DNA of 64,000 nt from Saccharopolyspora indica (GCF_027853965.1 NZ_JAQGLB010000006.1:62001-126000), one strand, 5' to 3'; numbered from the stretch's first letter, positions 50,505 through 59,566 are shown. Program-made: numbers and translations. The notes: generated from the letters alone by a model not told the origin.

Positions 50505-50888
50505 ATGACGACGACCGGAATCTGGCCCCTGATCCCCTACGCCGACAAGAAGGCGGGCATCCGCTTCCTGGTCGAGGCGTTCGGCTTCGAAGAAACCCTG
50601 ATCGTGCCCGGCGACAACGGCGAGATCGTGCACGCCGAACTCCGCTGGCCGCACGGCGGCGGCATCATGCTCGGCACCTGCGACCCGGAAAGCCCGTTCG
50701 CCCAGCAGAAGGGCTCCGCGAGCAACTACGTGGTCACCGACGACATCGACGCGCTCTACGAACGCGCACTGGCCGCGGGCGCCGAATCGGTCTACGCACC
50801 CCACGACCAGGACTACGGCTCACGCGACTTCGTGGTGCGCGACCCCGAAGGCAACCTCTGGAGCTTCGGCACCTACGCGGGAAGCTGA
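50505..50888 (+). CDS. VOC-superfamily (PhnB/glyoxalase-like) protein
   Basis: A 127-residue vicinal-oxygen-chelate fold protein. IPYADKKAGIRFLVEAFGFEETL opens it, and DYGSRDFVVRDPEGNLWSFG closes it with the conserved Glu/His-type metal region. Proteins of this size act as dimers, as dioxygenase- or glyoxalase-like enzymes or as drug-binding resistance proteins. It is co-transcribed with an AraC regulator, a common actinobacterial pair. Substrate unknown. Confidence 0.86.
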   Translation: MTTTGIWPLIPYADKKAGIRFLVEAFGFEETLIVPGDNGEIVHAELRWPHGGGIMLGTCDPESPFAQQKGSASNYVVTDDIDALYERALAAGAESVYAPHDQDYGSRDFVVRDPEGNLWSFGTYAGS

Positions 50889-50900
50889 GGAGCTCGTCCG

Positions 50901-50942
50901 CGCCCGGCCCACCTCACCGCCGGAGGTTGACCGGGCCGGGCG
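50901..50942. terminator. Bidirectional terminator hairpin
   Basis: CGCCCGGCCC (50901-50910) pairs perfectly with GGGCCGGGCG (50933-50942), with an additional CCTC/GAGG inside. It lies between the stops of the convergent VOC and AraC/GyrI-like genes. Confidence 0.65.
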
Positions 50943-50943
50943 T

Positions 50944-51813
50944 TCACGCCGGTTCGACGGGCAGCCACAGCTCGCAGGTCGCGGTGCTGAAGTCAGCCGC
51001 GCGCTCGAGGACTGCAACGATCGAAGGGCCCGGCCGCAGCCGCCACGGGTTGGACGGGAACCACTCGGTGGCGGTCGCGGCCCAAGCGTCCTGCAGGGCC
51101 TGCGGATGGGGCCCGGAGGTGCGGAAGACCGCCCACCTGCCGGCCGGTACCTCGATCACGTCGAGGTCACCGGGAGCCGGAGTGCTCCGGGAAACAGCGA
51201 CCCCGTGCAAGTAGGTCAGCTCGCTGCCCTCGGTGCCATCGGGATCGAGGGAATCGCAGACCTGCAGCAGGCCTCCCGGTTCGGCGTCCCCGAGGGCCTT
51301 CAGCCGCGCGTGCTCCTCCTGCGGCAGCGCGGCGATGTGCCGCTGGATGTGCGGGTTGACGCCCCGGTGGATGAGCGGAACCCGGGCTGCGTGCCCGGCG
51401 AGCCGGAAGGCGGGGCGGTCGACGATGCGGGTGTCCATGGGGATGCTCCCTTCGACGGTCAGGCGGAACCTGAGCTGCGGTTGTGCGCGAAGGGGACCTC
51501 CATCGCGGCGCACGTCGCCGGGACGGACACCGTGGACCGCCCGGAACGCCCGCCCGAACGCCTCCGCCGACCCGTACCCGTGCCGGACGGCGACGCCGAG
51601 CAGATCGTCCTCGCCCCGGACGAGGTCGGCGGCGGCGACGGTCATGCGACGCCGCCGCACGTACTCCGACAGCGGCATGCCTGCCAACGACGAGAACATC
51701 CGGCGCAGGTGGTGCTCGGTCGTGCCGAGGGTTCTGGCCGCCGCGGCCACGTCGAACTCCTCGGTGAGGTGTTCCTCGACGAGATCGACGAGCCGGTTGA
51801 GCGCCGAGATCAT
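50944..51813 (-). CDS. AraC-family regulator with GyrI-like effector domain
   Basis: A 289-residue protein. The N-terminal AraC domain (LVEEHLTEEFDVAAAARTLGTTEHHLRRMFSSLAGMPLSEYVRRRRM and LGVAVRHGYGSAEAFGRAFRAVHG) is followed by a GyrI-like/SbmC fold domain (DTRIVDRPAFRLAGHAARV to LPVEPA) that binds small hydrophobic ligands. The arrangement is that of Rob/SoxS-like multidrug sensors. ATG 51813 follows GGAAGGGGG. It is convergent with the VOC gene. Targets unknown. Confidence 0.87.
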   Translation of the reverse strand: MISALNRLVDLVEEHLTEEFDVAAAARTLGTTEHHLRRMFSSLAGMPLSEYVRRRRMTVAAADLVRGEDDLLGVAVRHGYGSAEAFGRAFRAVHGVRPGDVRRDGGPLRAQPQLRFRLTVEGSIPMDTRIVDRPAFRLAGHAARVPLIHRGVNPHIQRHIAALPQEEHARLKALGDAEPGGLLQVCDSLDPDGTEGSELTYLHGVAVSRSTPAPGDLDVIEVPAGRWAVFRTSGPHPQALQDAWAATATEWFPSNPWRLRPGPSIVAVLERAADFSTATCELWLPVEPA

Positions 51814-51908
51814 GCGGTCCCCCTTCCACATCAACCCTGCCGGAACCCACCCCGGCCGCGCCCGACCATCGCGGTCCGATCCGATCAGCTCCGGCACCCC
51901 GGAAACGA

Positions 51909-51943
51909 GTTGAGGGCACCCGCCGGCGGCGGGTGCCCTCAAC
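51909..51943. terminator. 16-bp-stem terminator of the SPFH-NfeD operon
   Basis: Bases 51909-51924 pair perfectly with 51928-51943 over the loop GGC, 13 bases beyond the SPFH stop. Read on the minus strand it is followed by CGTTTCC. Confidence 0.75.
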
Positions 51944-51955
51944 GAACTGCAGCTG

Positions 51956-53113
51956 TCAGCTGGGCTGCTCCGGCGGCGGGAGCTGCCCGGTGCCGAGCGT
52001 CGGGCTCGGCACCTCCTTGCGGGCCACCGCCTCAGCGGCGCGCACCGCCTCGGCGACCTCCGGCGTGGTCGAGGTGTCGAACCAGGCCTTGACCGACTCC
52101 TCTTCCTCCTCCGGAACGTGGGTCGGCGGCTCCTCCTTCGGCGGCTCGTAGCGGAACACGCCGTCGTCGCCGGGCGCACCGAGCATCCGCGCGAAGCCCT
52201 CCAGGGACTTGCCGAACTCGCTGGGCACCACCCACACCTTGTTCGCGTCGCCCTGCGCCATCTGCGGCAGCGTCTGCAGGTACTGGTAGGCCAGCAGCTC
52301 CGGAGTGGGCTTGCCGCGCTTGACCGCCGCGAAGACCTTCTCGATCGCCTTGGCCTGCCCCTGCGCCTGCAGGTACCGGCTGGCCCGCTCGCCCTGCGCC
52401 CGCAGGATGCTGGACTGCCGGTCCGCCTCCGCGGCCAGGATCGCCGCCTGCTTCTGCCCCTCCGCCGCCAGGATCGCGGCCTGCTTCTGACCTTCCGCCG
52501 TCTTGATCGACGACTCCCGGGCACCCTCGGCGTTGAGGATCATCGCGCGCTTCTCCCGGTCGGCGCGCATCTGCTTCTCCATCGAGTCCTGGATCGACGG
52601 CGGCGGATCGATCGCCTTCAGCTCGACCCGGGCGACCCGGATGCCCCACCGGCCGGTCTCCTGGTCCAGCACCCCGCGCAGCTGCGTGTTGATCGCATCG
52701 CGCGAGGTCAGCGTCTCCTCCAGGCTCATCGCACCGACCACGTTGCGCAGCGTCGTGGTGGTCAGCTGCTCCACCGCGACGATGTAGTTGGAGATCTCGT
52801 AGACCGCCGAACGCGAATCCGTGACCTGGAAGTAGACCACGGTGTCGATCGACACCGTCAGGTTGTCCTGGGTGATCACCGGCTGCGGCGGGAACGACAC
52901 CACCTGCTCGCGCAGGTCGATCTTGGCGCGCACCCGGTCCAGGAACGGCACCAGGAACGTCAGCCCCGGCTCGGCCACCGACCGGAACTTGCCGAGGCGT
53001 TCGATCACGGCCGACTGGGCCTGCGGCACCACCATCACCGATTTCACCGCGATGATCAGCACCAGCAGTACGACGACCACCAGTACGATCAGTCCGCCAA
53101 ACTCCACCCTCAT
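51956..53113 (-). CDS. SPFH/Band 7 membrane protein (stomatin/QmcA-like)
   Basis: A 385-residue protein. One N-terminal TM helix precedes the SPFH domain (KSVMVVPQAQSAVIERLGKFRSVAEPGLTFLVPF) and a long helical segment with a tandem 11-residue repeat AEGQKQAAILA (two copies, third diverged). The C-terminal tail is acidic and Pro-rich. Stomatins scaffold membrane microdomains with NfeD proteins and often regulate proteases. It starts four bases after the NfeD-like gene. The GTG/ATG-like start gives a clean membrane anchor. Confidence 0.92.
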   Translation of the reverse strand: MRVEFGGLIVLVVVVLLVLIIAVKSVMVVPQAQSAVIERLGKFRSVAEPGLTFLVPFLDRVRAKIDLREQVVSFPPQPVITQDNLTVSIDTVVYFQVTDSRSAVYEISNYIVAVEQLTTTTLRNVVGAMSLEETLTSRDAINTQLRGVLDQETGRWGIRVARVELKAIDPPPSIQDSMEKQMRADREKRAMILNAEGARESSIKTAEGQKQAAILAAEGQKQAAILAAEADRQSSILRAQGERASRYLQAQGQAKAIEKVFAAVKRGKPTPELLAYQYLQTLPQMAQGDANKVWVVPSEFGKSLEGFARMLGAPGDDGVFRYEPPKEEPPTHVPEEEEESVKAWFDTSTTPEVAEAVRAAEAVARKEVPSPTLGTGQLPPPEQPS

Positions 53114-53117
53114 CTCC

Positions 53118-53549
53118 TCACAGCTCGGCCGACACCACTGCCGTCGCGCCCGCGATCTCGATCACCGTGACGGTCTGACCCGCCTCGATGACCTGCGTCT
53201 CGTCCAACGCCCGCGCCGACCACACCGCACCGTCGATGCGCACCTGCCCACCATGGACGTCCACAGTGGATTCCGCCACCGCTCGCTTGCCCACCAGCGC
53301 ATCCACATTGGTCTTGAGCTCCAGCGGGTTGTGCAACCGCCGCTTGAGCGCCGGGCGCGCGATGAAGATCAACCCCAGTCCCAGGACCGCGAAGACCACC
53401 GCGTCCACCGGCAGCGGTGCTCCCAACGCGGAAGAACCGGCAGCGGCCAGCGCCGCGGCGCCGAGCATCACCAGGACGAACTCACCGGAGAGGACCTCAG
53501 CGGCGATCAGCAGCACCCCGGCGATCAACCACAGCAGCGCGGGCGTCAT
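53118..53549 (-). CDS. NfeD-like membrane protein
   Basis: A 143-residue protein. Two to three N-terminal TM helices (LLWLIAGVLLIAAEVLSGEF, VDAVVFAVLGLGLIFIARP) lead into a C-terminal OB-fold domain (GKRAVAESTVDVHGGQVRIDGAVWSARALD...QTVTVIEIAG), the short NfeD1b form without the protease domain. It is the usual operon partner of SPFH proteins, here immediately upstream of one, and is expected to interact with it in the membrane. Confidence 0.9.
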   Translation of the reverse strand: MTPALLWLIAGVLLIAAEVLSGEFVLVMLGAAALAAAGSSALGAPLPVDAVVFAVLGLGLIFIARPALKRRLHNPLELKTNVDALVGKRAVAESTVDVHGGQVRIDGAVWSARALDETQVIEAGQTVTVIEIAGATAVVSAEL

Positions 53550-53625
53550 ACCCCCATGGTGTCAGACCGCGCAGCACCTCGACGCGACATCCGGACGGCG
53601 TGATCAACGTGTGACTTTGTCCGGT

Positions 53626-54441
53626 TCACCGACCTGGCGCATCCGCCGTCACGAAGTCGATCAGCTGCTCCACCGCCGCCAGCAGCGGCGCCTCCACATC
53701 GCGGAAGCCCGACACCGCGGCCAGCACCCGCCGCCACCCGTCGGCGGGCTCGCCCCAGCCCAGCTCCGCGCACACGCCCTGTTTCCAGTCCGTACCGCGC
53801 GGCACCCGCGGCCACGCCGCGATCCCCACCGCCCGCGGCTTCACCGCCTCCCAGATGTCCACGAACGGGTGACCGGTGATGAGCACGTGCGGATCGTCGA
53901 TGCCCGCGACCAGCCGCGACTCCTTGCTGCCGGACACCAGGTGGTCCACCAGCACCCCCACCCGCTGCCCCGGGCCCGGACCGAACTCGGCGAGCAGGCC
54001 GGGCAGGTCGTCGACACCGTGCAGCGGTTCCACCACCACACCCTCCACCCGCAGGTCATGACCCCAGATCCGCTCCACCAGCTCCGCGTCGTGCAAGCCC
54101 TCCACCCAGATCCGGCTGCCCCGCGCGGTGCGCGCCCGCAGCCCCTCCACGCGCACCGAACCCGACGCCGACCGCCCGGGCTTGCCCGCCGCCGCGGCGC
54201 GCACCGGCACCAGCGTCACCGGCTTGCCCTCGTGCAGGAACGCCGCCGGGCGCAGCGGGAACAACCGCTGCTTGCCGTGCCGGTCCTCCAGCACCACGTT
54301 GTTCTTCTCCACCCGCAGCACCGCACCGCAGAACCCGCTGGCCGGGTCTTCCACCACCAGCCCGGGCTCGGCGGGGACCTCGGGCACCTTCTTGCGGCGC
54401 GGGCCCGCGAGGACGTCCCTGCCGTAGTCAACCGAACGCAC
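53626..54441 (-). CDS. DUF3097 family protein
   Basis: A 271-residue protein of the actinobacterial DUF3097 family. GRDVLAGPRRKKVPEVPAEPGLVVED, then GAVLRVEKNNVVLEDRHGKQRLFPL, RIWVEGLHDAELVERIWGHDLRVEGVVVEPLHG and HVLITGHPFVDIWEAVKP are recognisable. The middle part resembles a TOPRIM-like fold (EGLHDAEL), suggesting nucleic-acid involvement, but no function is established. GTG 54441 is divergent from the hypothetical gene at 54561. Confidence 0.87.
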   Translation of the reverse strand: MRSVDYGRDVLAGPRRKKVPEVPAEPGLVVEDPASGFCGAVLRVEKNNVVLEDRHGKQRLFPLRPAAFLHEGKPVTLVPVRAAAAGKPGRSASGSVRVEGLRARTARGSRIWVEGLHDAELVERIWGHDLRVEGVVVEPLHGVDDLPGLLAEFGPGPGQRVGVLVDHLVSGSKESRLVAGIDDPHVLITGHPFVDIWEAVKPRAVGIAAWPRVPRGTDWKQGVCAELGWGEPADGWRRVLAAVSGFRDVEAPLLAAVEQLIDFVTADAPGR

Positions 54442-54560
54442 GAGACCTGACGTTAATCCGATCGGGCGGCCCGCGGTGGGCGGCGCGCCGGGCCGAGCAG
54501 ATCACACTCCCCCGCCCCCCTGGCGCGCATTCCGCGACCGGGTCCGTACCCTTTCTCGAC

Positions 54561-55355
54561 GTGCCTTGCCCAAGCGCCACGATGGTTGTCTGGACGTCCG
54601 CCTGGCTGCACGGTGCAGCCGCCTCGGACGACGTGCTCGACGCCCTGCAGACCTGGGCCGAATCGCAGGAAGTCCGCGCCGCCGACGACGAGCTCGCCGC
54701 GCGGCTGGACCTCCCCGGCCCGCACGACACCCCCGCCGGTCCCGCGCTGCTGCTGGCCGCGCTGCGCAAGGCGGGCGCCGCCAACGGCGAACTGGTCCTG
54801 CCGGTCCCCGGCGACGCCCGCGGACTGGGCGGATCCAGCCCCTTCGCCAAGCTCGCCATGCGCATCGGCGAAGCCGCAGTGCTGCCCGAAGCCGGCCTCG
54901 GCCTGGTCCCCGAACGCGTCGCCGACGGCATCCTGCGCTGGACGGTCTTCGGCATCGGCGAGCTGCCCCCGGCCGAACACCTCCCGATCGGCGAAGCCGA
55001 GCACGGCATGGCCTCGGCCATGCGCGAAGCCGCCACCGCGCTGATCGAACTCGGCGTCGCCAAGCAGCGCCCCGGCGTGCGCGAGGAGATCGCCGCCACC
55101 GTCGCCTCCCGCCCGGCCCCCGACTGGCCCGAGGACATCCCCCAGCGCACCCTGCGGATCCTGCAGCGCGCCGCGGAGGTCGAAGCGATCCTGTGGGTGG
55201 CCACCGACGACTCCCCCGGCGGCGCCCTGTCGGCCTCGGCGATCCGCGCCCGCACCGACGCGCTGCGCCCGCTGTTCGACGCGGTCCGCACGGCACGCCG
55301 CGCCTCGATCGCCGAAATGGTCCGCGCCCTCTCCGACCGCGCGACCCAGTCCTGA
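54561..55355 (+). CDS. Conserved actinobacterial hypothetical protein
   Basis: A 264-residue, mostly Ala/Leu/Glu-rich soluble protein (SAWLHGAAASDDVLDALQTWAE, LAMRIGEAAVLPEAGLGLVPE, REAATALIELGVAKQRPGVREEIA). No enzyme motif or signal is visible. The even hydrophobic pattern suggests an alpha/beta fold with a helical C-terminus. GTG 54561 stands eight bases after TACCCT (54547-54552), so the mRNA may be leaderless. ATG 54582 is an alternative start. Its 3' end meets ilvA across a terminator. Confidence 0.75.
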   Translation: MPCPSATMVVWTSAWLHGAAASDDVLDALQTWAESQEVRAADDELAARLDLPGPHDTPAGPALLLAALRKAGAANGELVLPVPGDARGLGGSSPFAKLAMRIGEAAVLPEAGLGLVPERVADGILRWTVFGIGELPPAEHLPIGEAEHGMASAMREAATALIELGVAKQRPGVREEIAATVASRPAPDWPEDIPQRTLRILQRAAEVEAILWVATDDSPGGALSASAIRARTDALRPLFDAVRTARRASIAEMVRALSDRATQS

Positions 55356-55362
55356 CCGAACG

Positions 55363-55403
55363 ACGAGAGCGCCTCCCGCCCGTCCGGCGAGAGGCGCTCT
55401 CGT
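55363..55403. terminator. Bidirectional terminator hairpin
   Basis: ACGAGAGCGCCTC (55363-55375) pairs perfectly with GAGGCGCTCTCGT (55391-55403) between the stops of the hypothetical gene and the convergent ilvA. Confidence 0.75.
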
Positions 55404-55419
55404 CAGTTCAACCCCCGGT

Positions 55420-56670
55420 TCACACCAGGAACGAGAACAGCGGCGAGCCCGGGGAGACCTGCTCGATCTGCAGCGGGGACTCCTTCATCCGCCGCAGCAG
55501 CCCGTCCAGCTCGTCGGCTCGGTCCAGCTCGATGCCCACCAGCGCCGGGCCGGTCTCGCGGTTGTTCTTCTTGACGTACTCGAAGGCCACGATGTCCTGG
55601 CCGTCGTCGAGCACGTCGTCCAGGAAGTGCCGCAGCGCACCCGGCTCCTGCGGGAACGTGACCAGGAAGTAGTGCCGCAACCCCTCGTGCACCAGCGAGC
55701 GCTCCACGACCTCCCCGTAGCGGCTCAGGTCGTTGTTGCCGCCCGAGATCACGCACACCACCGGCCCCTGCACCGGGCGCTCCAGCGGAAGCCGGGCCGC
55801 CGCGCTGGCCAGCGCACCGGCGGGCTCGGCGATGATCCCCTCGGTCTGGTACAGCTCGATCATCTCGGTGCACACCGCGCCCTCGGGCACCGCCACGACC
55901 TCGTCGACGAGCTCCCGCACCACCTGGAAGCCCAGCTCACCGACACGACCGACCGCCGCACCGTCGACGAAGGTGTCCACCCCGGGCAGCGCCACCGGAG
56001 CGCCGTGCTCCAGCGCCGCGCGCATGCTGGCGGCCCCGGCCGGCTCGGCCCCCACCACCCGGACCTCCGGGAAGTGCTCCTTGAGCCACAGCACCACGCC
56101 CGCCAGCAGCCCACCACCGCCGACCGGCACGATCACCGTGTCCACCGGGCCGTCGTGCTGCTCGGCGATCTCCAGGCCGACGGTGCCCTGCCCGGCGATG
56201 GTGCGCGGGTCGTCGAACGGGTGCACGTAGACGGCACCGGTGCGCTCGCTGTCCTGCCGGGACGCCTCGCTGGCCTCGTCGAAGGAGCTGCCGACGATCA
56301 CCGGCTGCACCCACTCGCCACCGATCTCGGCGATCCGGCGCCGCTTCTGCCGCGGCGTGTTCGCCGGGAGGTACACCCGGCCCTCGATCTTCAGCTCACG
56401 GCACGCGAAGGCCACGCCCTGCGCGTGGTTGCCCGCGCTCGCGCACACCACACCGCGCTCGCGTTCCTCAGGCCCCAGCGAGGAGATCAGGTTGTAGGCA
56501 CCGCGGACCTTGTAGGAGCGGCAGACCTGCATGTCCTCGCGCTTGAAGCGCACCGGGAAACCGAGCTCGCCGCTCAGCCGGCCGCTGAGCTCCAGCGGCG
56601 TGCGCCGGACCACCTGGCGCAGGCGGGTACCGGCTCGGAAGATCGCTGCGGGACTCAACTCTTCGGCCAC
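55420..56670 (-). CDS. ilvA: Threonine dehydratase (threonine deaminase)
   Basis: A 416-residue PLP enzyme of the biosynthetic type with one C-terminal ACT-like domain. The PLP lysine is in SYKVRGAYN, the phosphate loop GGGGLLAG and the SAGNHAQGVA motif are intact, and the last ~85 residues (LRHYFLVTFPQEPGALRHFL) form the regulatory domain. It converts threonine to 2-oxobutyrate, the entry step of isoleucine synthesis, and is expected to be feedback-inhibited by isoleucine. GTG 56670 with an AT-rich promoter close by suggests a leaderless transcript. Confidence 0.93.
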   Translation of the reverse strand: MAEELSPAAIFRAGTRLRQVVRRTPLELSGRLSGELGFPVRFKREDMQVCRSYKVRGAYNLISSLGPEERERGVVCASAGNHAQGVAFACRELKIEGRVYLPANTPRQKRRRIAEIGGEWVQPVIVGSSFDEASEASRQDSERTGAVYVHPFDDPRTIAGQGTVGLEIAEQHDGPVDTVIVPVGGGGLLAGVVLWLKEHFPEVRVVGAEPAGAASMRAALEHGAPVALPGVDTFVDGAAVGRVGELGFQVVRELVDEVVAVPEGAVCTEMIELYQTEGIIAEPAGALASAAARLPLERPVQGPVVCVISGGNNDLSRYGEVVERSLVHEGLRHYFLVTFPQEPGALRHFLDDVLDDGQDIVAFEYVKKNNRETGPALVGIELDRADELDGLLRRMKESPLQIEQVSPGSPLFSFLV

Positions 56671-56765
56671 CTAACGATACTAAAGCCGCAGGTCGACCCG
56701 ACTGCGCTCGGGTGCTGCCCCAGCACGGAGCGCGCACACTGGACCGCAGGTTTCCAGGGGGTGCG

Positions 56766-57569
56766 ATGGCCAGGAGCAGACCCGTCGTGGTGGGCGTCGA
56801 CGGCTCACCGCCGTCGGTGCGAGCGGCGCTGTGGGCCGGTGCCGAAGCCGTGCGAACCGGCCTGCCGCTGCACCTGGTGCTGGTCGACGGCACCCAGGCC
56901 GATCACACGGTCGACGAGCTGACCAGGCGCTGCCGCAAAGCGGTCCCCGAGCTCGTCGTCACCGGCGAGGTCACCGCCGGGCACCCGGCCCGGGAACTGG
57001 TGCGCCGCAGCACCGACGCGCAGCTCCTGGTCGTCGGATCGCACGGGCACGGCGCGTTCCGGGAGGTGCTGCTCGGATCGACCAGCACGTCCCTGGCCGC
57101 GCACGCCCGATGCCCCGTCGTGGTGGTGCGCGGCGAACCCCGCACAACCGGTCCGGTGGTCGTCGGCGTCGACGACTCCCCCGGCAGCCGGGCCGCGCTG
57201 CGGCACGCCTTCGACCACGCGTCCCACCGGCGCGCCGAGCTCATCGCGGTGCAGGCCCTGCCGGACGCGCACTTCGCCGCCAACGCCTACCCCACGCCGG
57301 ATCCGCGCGAGGTCCGCACCCGCGCCGATCTGCACCTGGCCGAACAGCTCGCCGGCTGGTGCGCCGACTACCCCGACGTCGCGGTCCACCGCGACGTGGC
57401 CAACCAGCACCCGGTCACCGCGCTGTGCCGAGCGGCGGAATCCGCCCAGCTGCTGGTCGTGGGACACCGCGGGCGCGGCGGCTTCACCGGACTGCTGCTC
57501 GGTTCCGTCGCTCACGGCGTCCTGCACCACGCGCCCTGCCCGGTCGCCGTCGTGCGCACCACGAGCTGA
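56766..57569 (+). CDS. Tandem universal stress protein
   Basis: A 267-residue protein of two UspA domains. Each has the ATP-binding pattern G-2x-G-9x-G-S/T: SHGHGAFREVLLGSTSTSL in the first and GHRGRGGFTGLLLGSVAHGVL in the second, with VVVGVDGSP and VVVGVDDSP starts. Tandem Usps bind ATP and respond to hypoxia or stationary phase in actinobacteria. ATG 56766 gives the proper start. It is convergent with the DUF5313 gene, four bases apart. Confidence 0.92.
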   Translation: MARSRPVVVGVDGSPPSVRAALWAGAEAVRTGLPLHLVLVDGTQADHTVDELTRRCRKAVPELVVTGEVTAGHPARELVRRSTDAQLLVVGSHGHGAFREVLLGSTSTSLAAHARCPVVVVRGEPRTTGPVVVGVDDSPGSRAALRHAFDHASHRRAELIAVQALPDAHFAANAYPTPDPREVRTRADLHLAEQLAGWCADYPDVAVHRDVANQHPVTALCRAAESAQLLVVGHRGRGGFTGLLLGSVAHGVLHHAPCPVAVVRTTS

Positions 57570-57573
57570 CCGG

Positions 57574-57972
57574 TCACTGCGGGGGCTGCTGCCGCCAGAC
57601 CGCCTTGTACCGCTCGGCGGCATCGGCATCGCGCTGCCTGCGCACCGCGGAACCGTGGCCGGGCGGGAAGCCGTAGTCGAGCAGCCGCGAGTTGACGCTG
57701 TCCACCGAGTTGGTCAGCACGATGCGGACCACCACCAGCAGGCCCAGCAGCAGTGCTCCGGCCGCGATCGGCCACGCTCCGCCGAAGGCGCCCAGCGCCA
57801 CGAACAGCACCGCCCCCAGCGGCGCGATCTGGATCAGCCCCCGGACGAGCACCCGCAGCACCCAGGTCCGGCAGGTCGCGTCGTGCAGCACCCACTCGCG
57901 GTACTGCTCGGGGAGCCTGCCGCCGAACTGGTAGTACAACCACCGCGCGGGGCCGGGACGCTTGACGGACAC
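57574..57972 (-). CDS. DUF5313 membrane protein
   Basis: A 132-residue protein of the DUF5313 family. RPGPARWLYYQFGGRLPEQYREWVLHDATCRTWVLRVLVRG opens it, followed by two TM helices (VLFVALGAFGGAWPIAAGALLLGLLVVVRIVL) and a basic cytoplasmic tail. GTG 57972 is the start. The promoter lies in the short region shared with the LarA-like gene, which carries one copy of TCCACAGTGGA. Function unknown. Confidence 0.85.
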   Translation of the reverse strand: MSVKRPGPARWLYYQFGGRLPEQYREWVLHDATCRTWVLRVLVRGLIQIAPLGAVLFVALGAFGGAWPIAAGALLLGLLVVVRIVLTNSVDSVNSRLLDYGFPPGHGSAVRRQRDADAAERYKAVWRQQPPQ

Positions 57973-58117
57973 CCGCCCAGCTTACGCCGCGGCCCACCAC
58001 CCGGGAATCGAGCATCCACAGTGGACTCCCAAAGGCGCGGGCGAGGCCTTCCGCAGGCCTGTTCGGCGTGGCACCATCGCGCGGTCGATCGATCCGGCCG
58101 GAGGAAGGATCTGCCGC

Positions 58118-59404
58118 ATGTTCAACGTCGAAGCGGTCCGGTTGACCGGAGCCGGCACCGAGCTGCCCAGGATGATCCCGGTCGAGCAGCGCTTCACCGC
58201 GACGGCCGTGGCGGACCTGGAGGGCACCATCCGCGCCCAGGTCGCCGGACACGACCGCACCAACCCGGTCAGCGGCAAGCGGATCGCGATCACCGCGGGC
58301 AGCCGCGGCATCGCCCGGATCGACCGCATCGTGGCCACCCTGGTCGACGCACTGGCCGGCTGCGGCGCCAAGCCGTTCGTGGTGCCCGCGATGGGCAGCC
58401 ACGGCGGCGGCACCGCGGACGGCCAGCGGCGGGTGCTCGCCGAGTACGGCATCACCGAGGAGCGCATCGGCGCACCGATCGTCTCGTCCATGGACACCGC
58501 GGTGGTCGCCGAACTCCCCGACGGCACGCCGGTGCACTTCGACGCCGAAGCCGCCCGCGCCGACGGCGTCGTCGTGCTCGGCCGGGTCAAACCGCACACC
58601 GACTTCCGCGGCACCCACGAGAGCGGCCTGGCCAAGATGATCGCCATCGGGCTGGGCAAGCACCGCGGTGCGACCACCCTGCACACCCACGGTTTCGGGG
58701 CCTTCCACTCCCTCATCCCGGCGGTGGCCGAGGCGGTGCTGCGGGTGGTGCCGATCGAGTTCGGGCTGGCCGTGGTGGAGAACGCCTACGAGCACGTCGC
58801 CCGGCTCGAGCTCGTGCCGCCGGGCGCACTGCTGGAGCGCGAGGCCGAGCTGCTGGTCGAGGCCAAGCGGTTGATGCCGAAGCTGCTGATGTCCGACATC
58901 GACGTGCTGGTCGTCGACGAGATCGGCAAGGACATCAGCGGCGCCGGGATGGATCCCAACATCACCGGTCGCTCCCCCGTCAGCGCCGCGGACTTCCGCG
59001 CCGTGCCGATCAAGCGGGTGGTGGTGCTCGGGCTGACCGAGCACACCGGCGGCAACGCCTGCGGACTCGGCATGGCCGACGTGACCACCCAGCGGTGCCT
59101 GGACCAGATCGAGTTCGGGTCGTTCTACACCAACTCGCTGACCTCCGGCGTGCCCGAAGGAGCCCGCATCCCGATGGCGCTGGCCACCGACCGCGACGCG
59201 ATCGCGGCCGCGCTGCACATGTCCCGCGGCCCGCACGACCGCCCGGCGAAGGTGGTGCGCATCCGCAACACGCTGTCGATGCCGCACGTCGAGGTCTCCG
59301 AGGCCTACGCGCAGGAGGTCGCCGAACACCCGGACCTGACGGCCGTCGGCGACCCGCACGACTGGGCCTTCGACGCCAACGGCACCCTCCCACCCCTGGA
59401 CTGA
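58118..59404 (+). CDS. LarA-like (DUF2088) protein
   Basis: A 428-residue protein related to the lactate racemase LarA N-terminal domain family. ITAGSRGIARIDRIVATLVDAL, FVVPAMGSHGGGTADGQRRVLAEYGI, VLGRVKPHTDFRGTHESGLAKMIAIGLGKHRGA and DPNITGRSP are typical. The KPHTDF and HESG histidines match positions used for substrate or the nickel-pincer cofactor in LarA. No larBCE cofactor genes are in the window, so activity and substrate are open. GGAGGAAGG precedes ATG 58118. Confidence 0.8.
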   Translation: MFNVEAVRLTGAGTELPRMIPVEQRFTATAVADLEGTIRAQVAGHDRTNPVSGKRIAITAGSRGIARIDRIVATLVDALAGCGAKPFVVPAMGSHGGGTADGQRRVLAEYGITEERIGAPIVSSMDTAVVAELPDGTPVHFDAEAARADGVVVLGRVKPHTDFRGTHESGLAKMIAIGLGKHRGATTLHTHGFGAFHSLIPAVAEAVLRVVPIEFGLAVVENAYEHVARLELVPPGALLEREAELLVEAKRLMPKLLMSDIDVLVVDEIGKDISGAGMDPNITGRSPVSAADFRAVPIKRVVVLGLTEHTGGNACGLGMADVTTQRCLDQIEFGSFYTNSLTSGVPEGARIPMALATDRDAIAAALHMSRGPHDRPAKVVRIRNTLSMPHVEVSEAYAQEVAEHPDLTAVGDPHDWAFDANGTLPPLD

Positions 59405-59445
59405 CCCGTCGCCTCCTCAGCTGGTGTCGAGTCCGTTGACGAGAC

Positions 59446-59470
59446 TTAATTTCACTCAACACTGAAAGGA
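59446..59470. promoter_or_regulatory. Conserved 25-bp element, copy B
   Basis: The block begins TTAATTTCACTCAACACTGA and ends AAGGA. It has 22 of 25 identities with the element at 49590-49614. It lies 97-121 bases upstream of the GNAT ATG and 42 bases after the LarA-like stop. Confidence 0.7.
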
Positions 59471-59566
59471 TAGACTTAAGAAAAATTCTATCGCTCCCGG
59501 GCCGCCGCGGCGTGGTGGCCGAACTAAAATCGGATGGTTCTCCCCAGCGCGAAGGCGAGGGACGCC

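Noticed and set aside
52421..52500. Tandem DNA repeat in the SPFH gene
   Set aside because: It encodes the 11-residue protein repeat AEGQKQAAILA, common in stomatin helices, and is not a CRISPR or mobile repeat.
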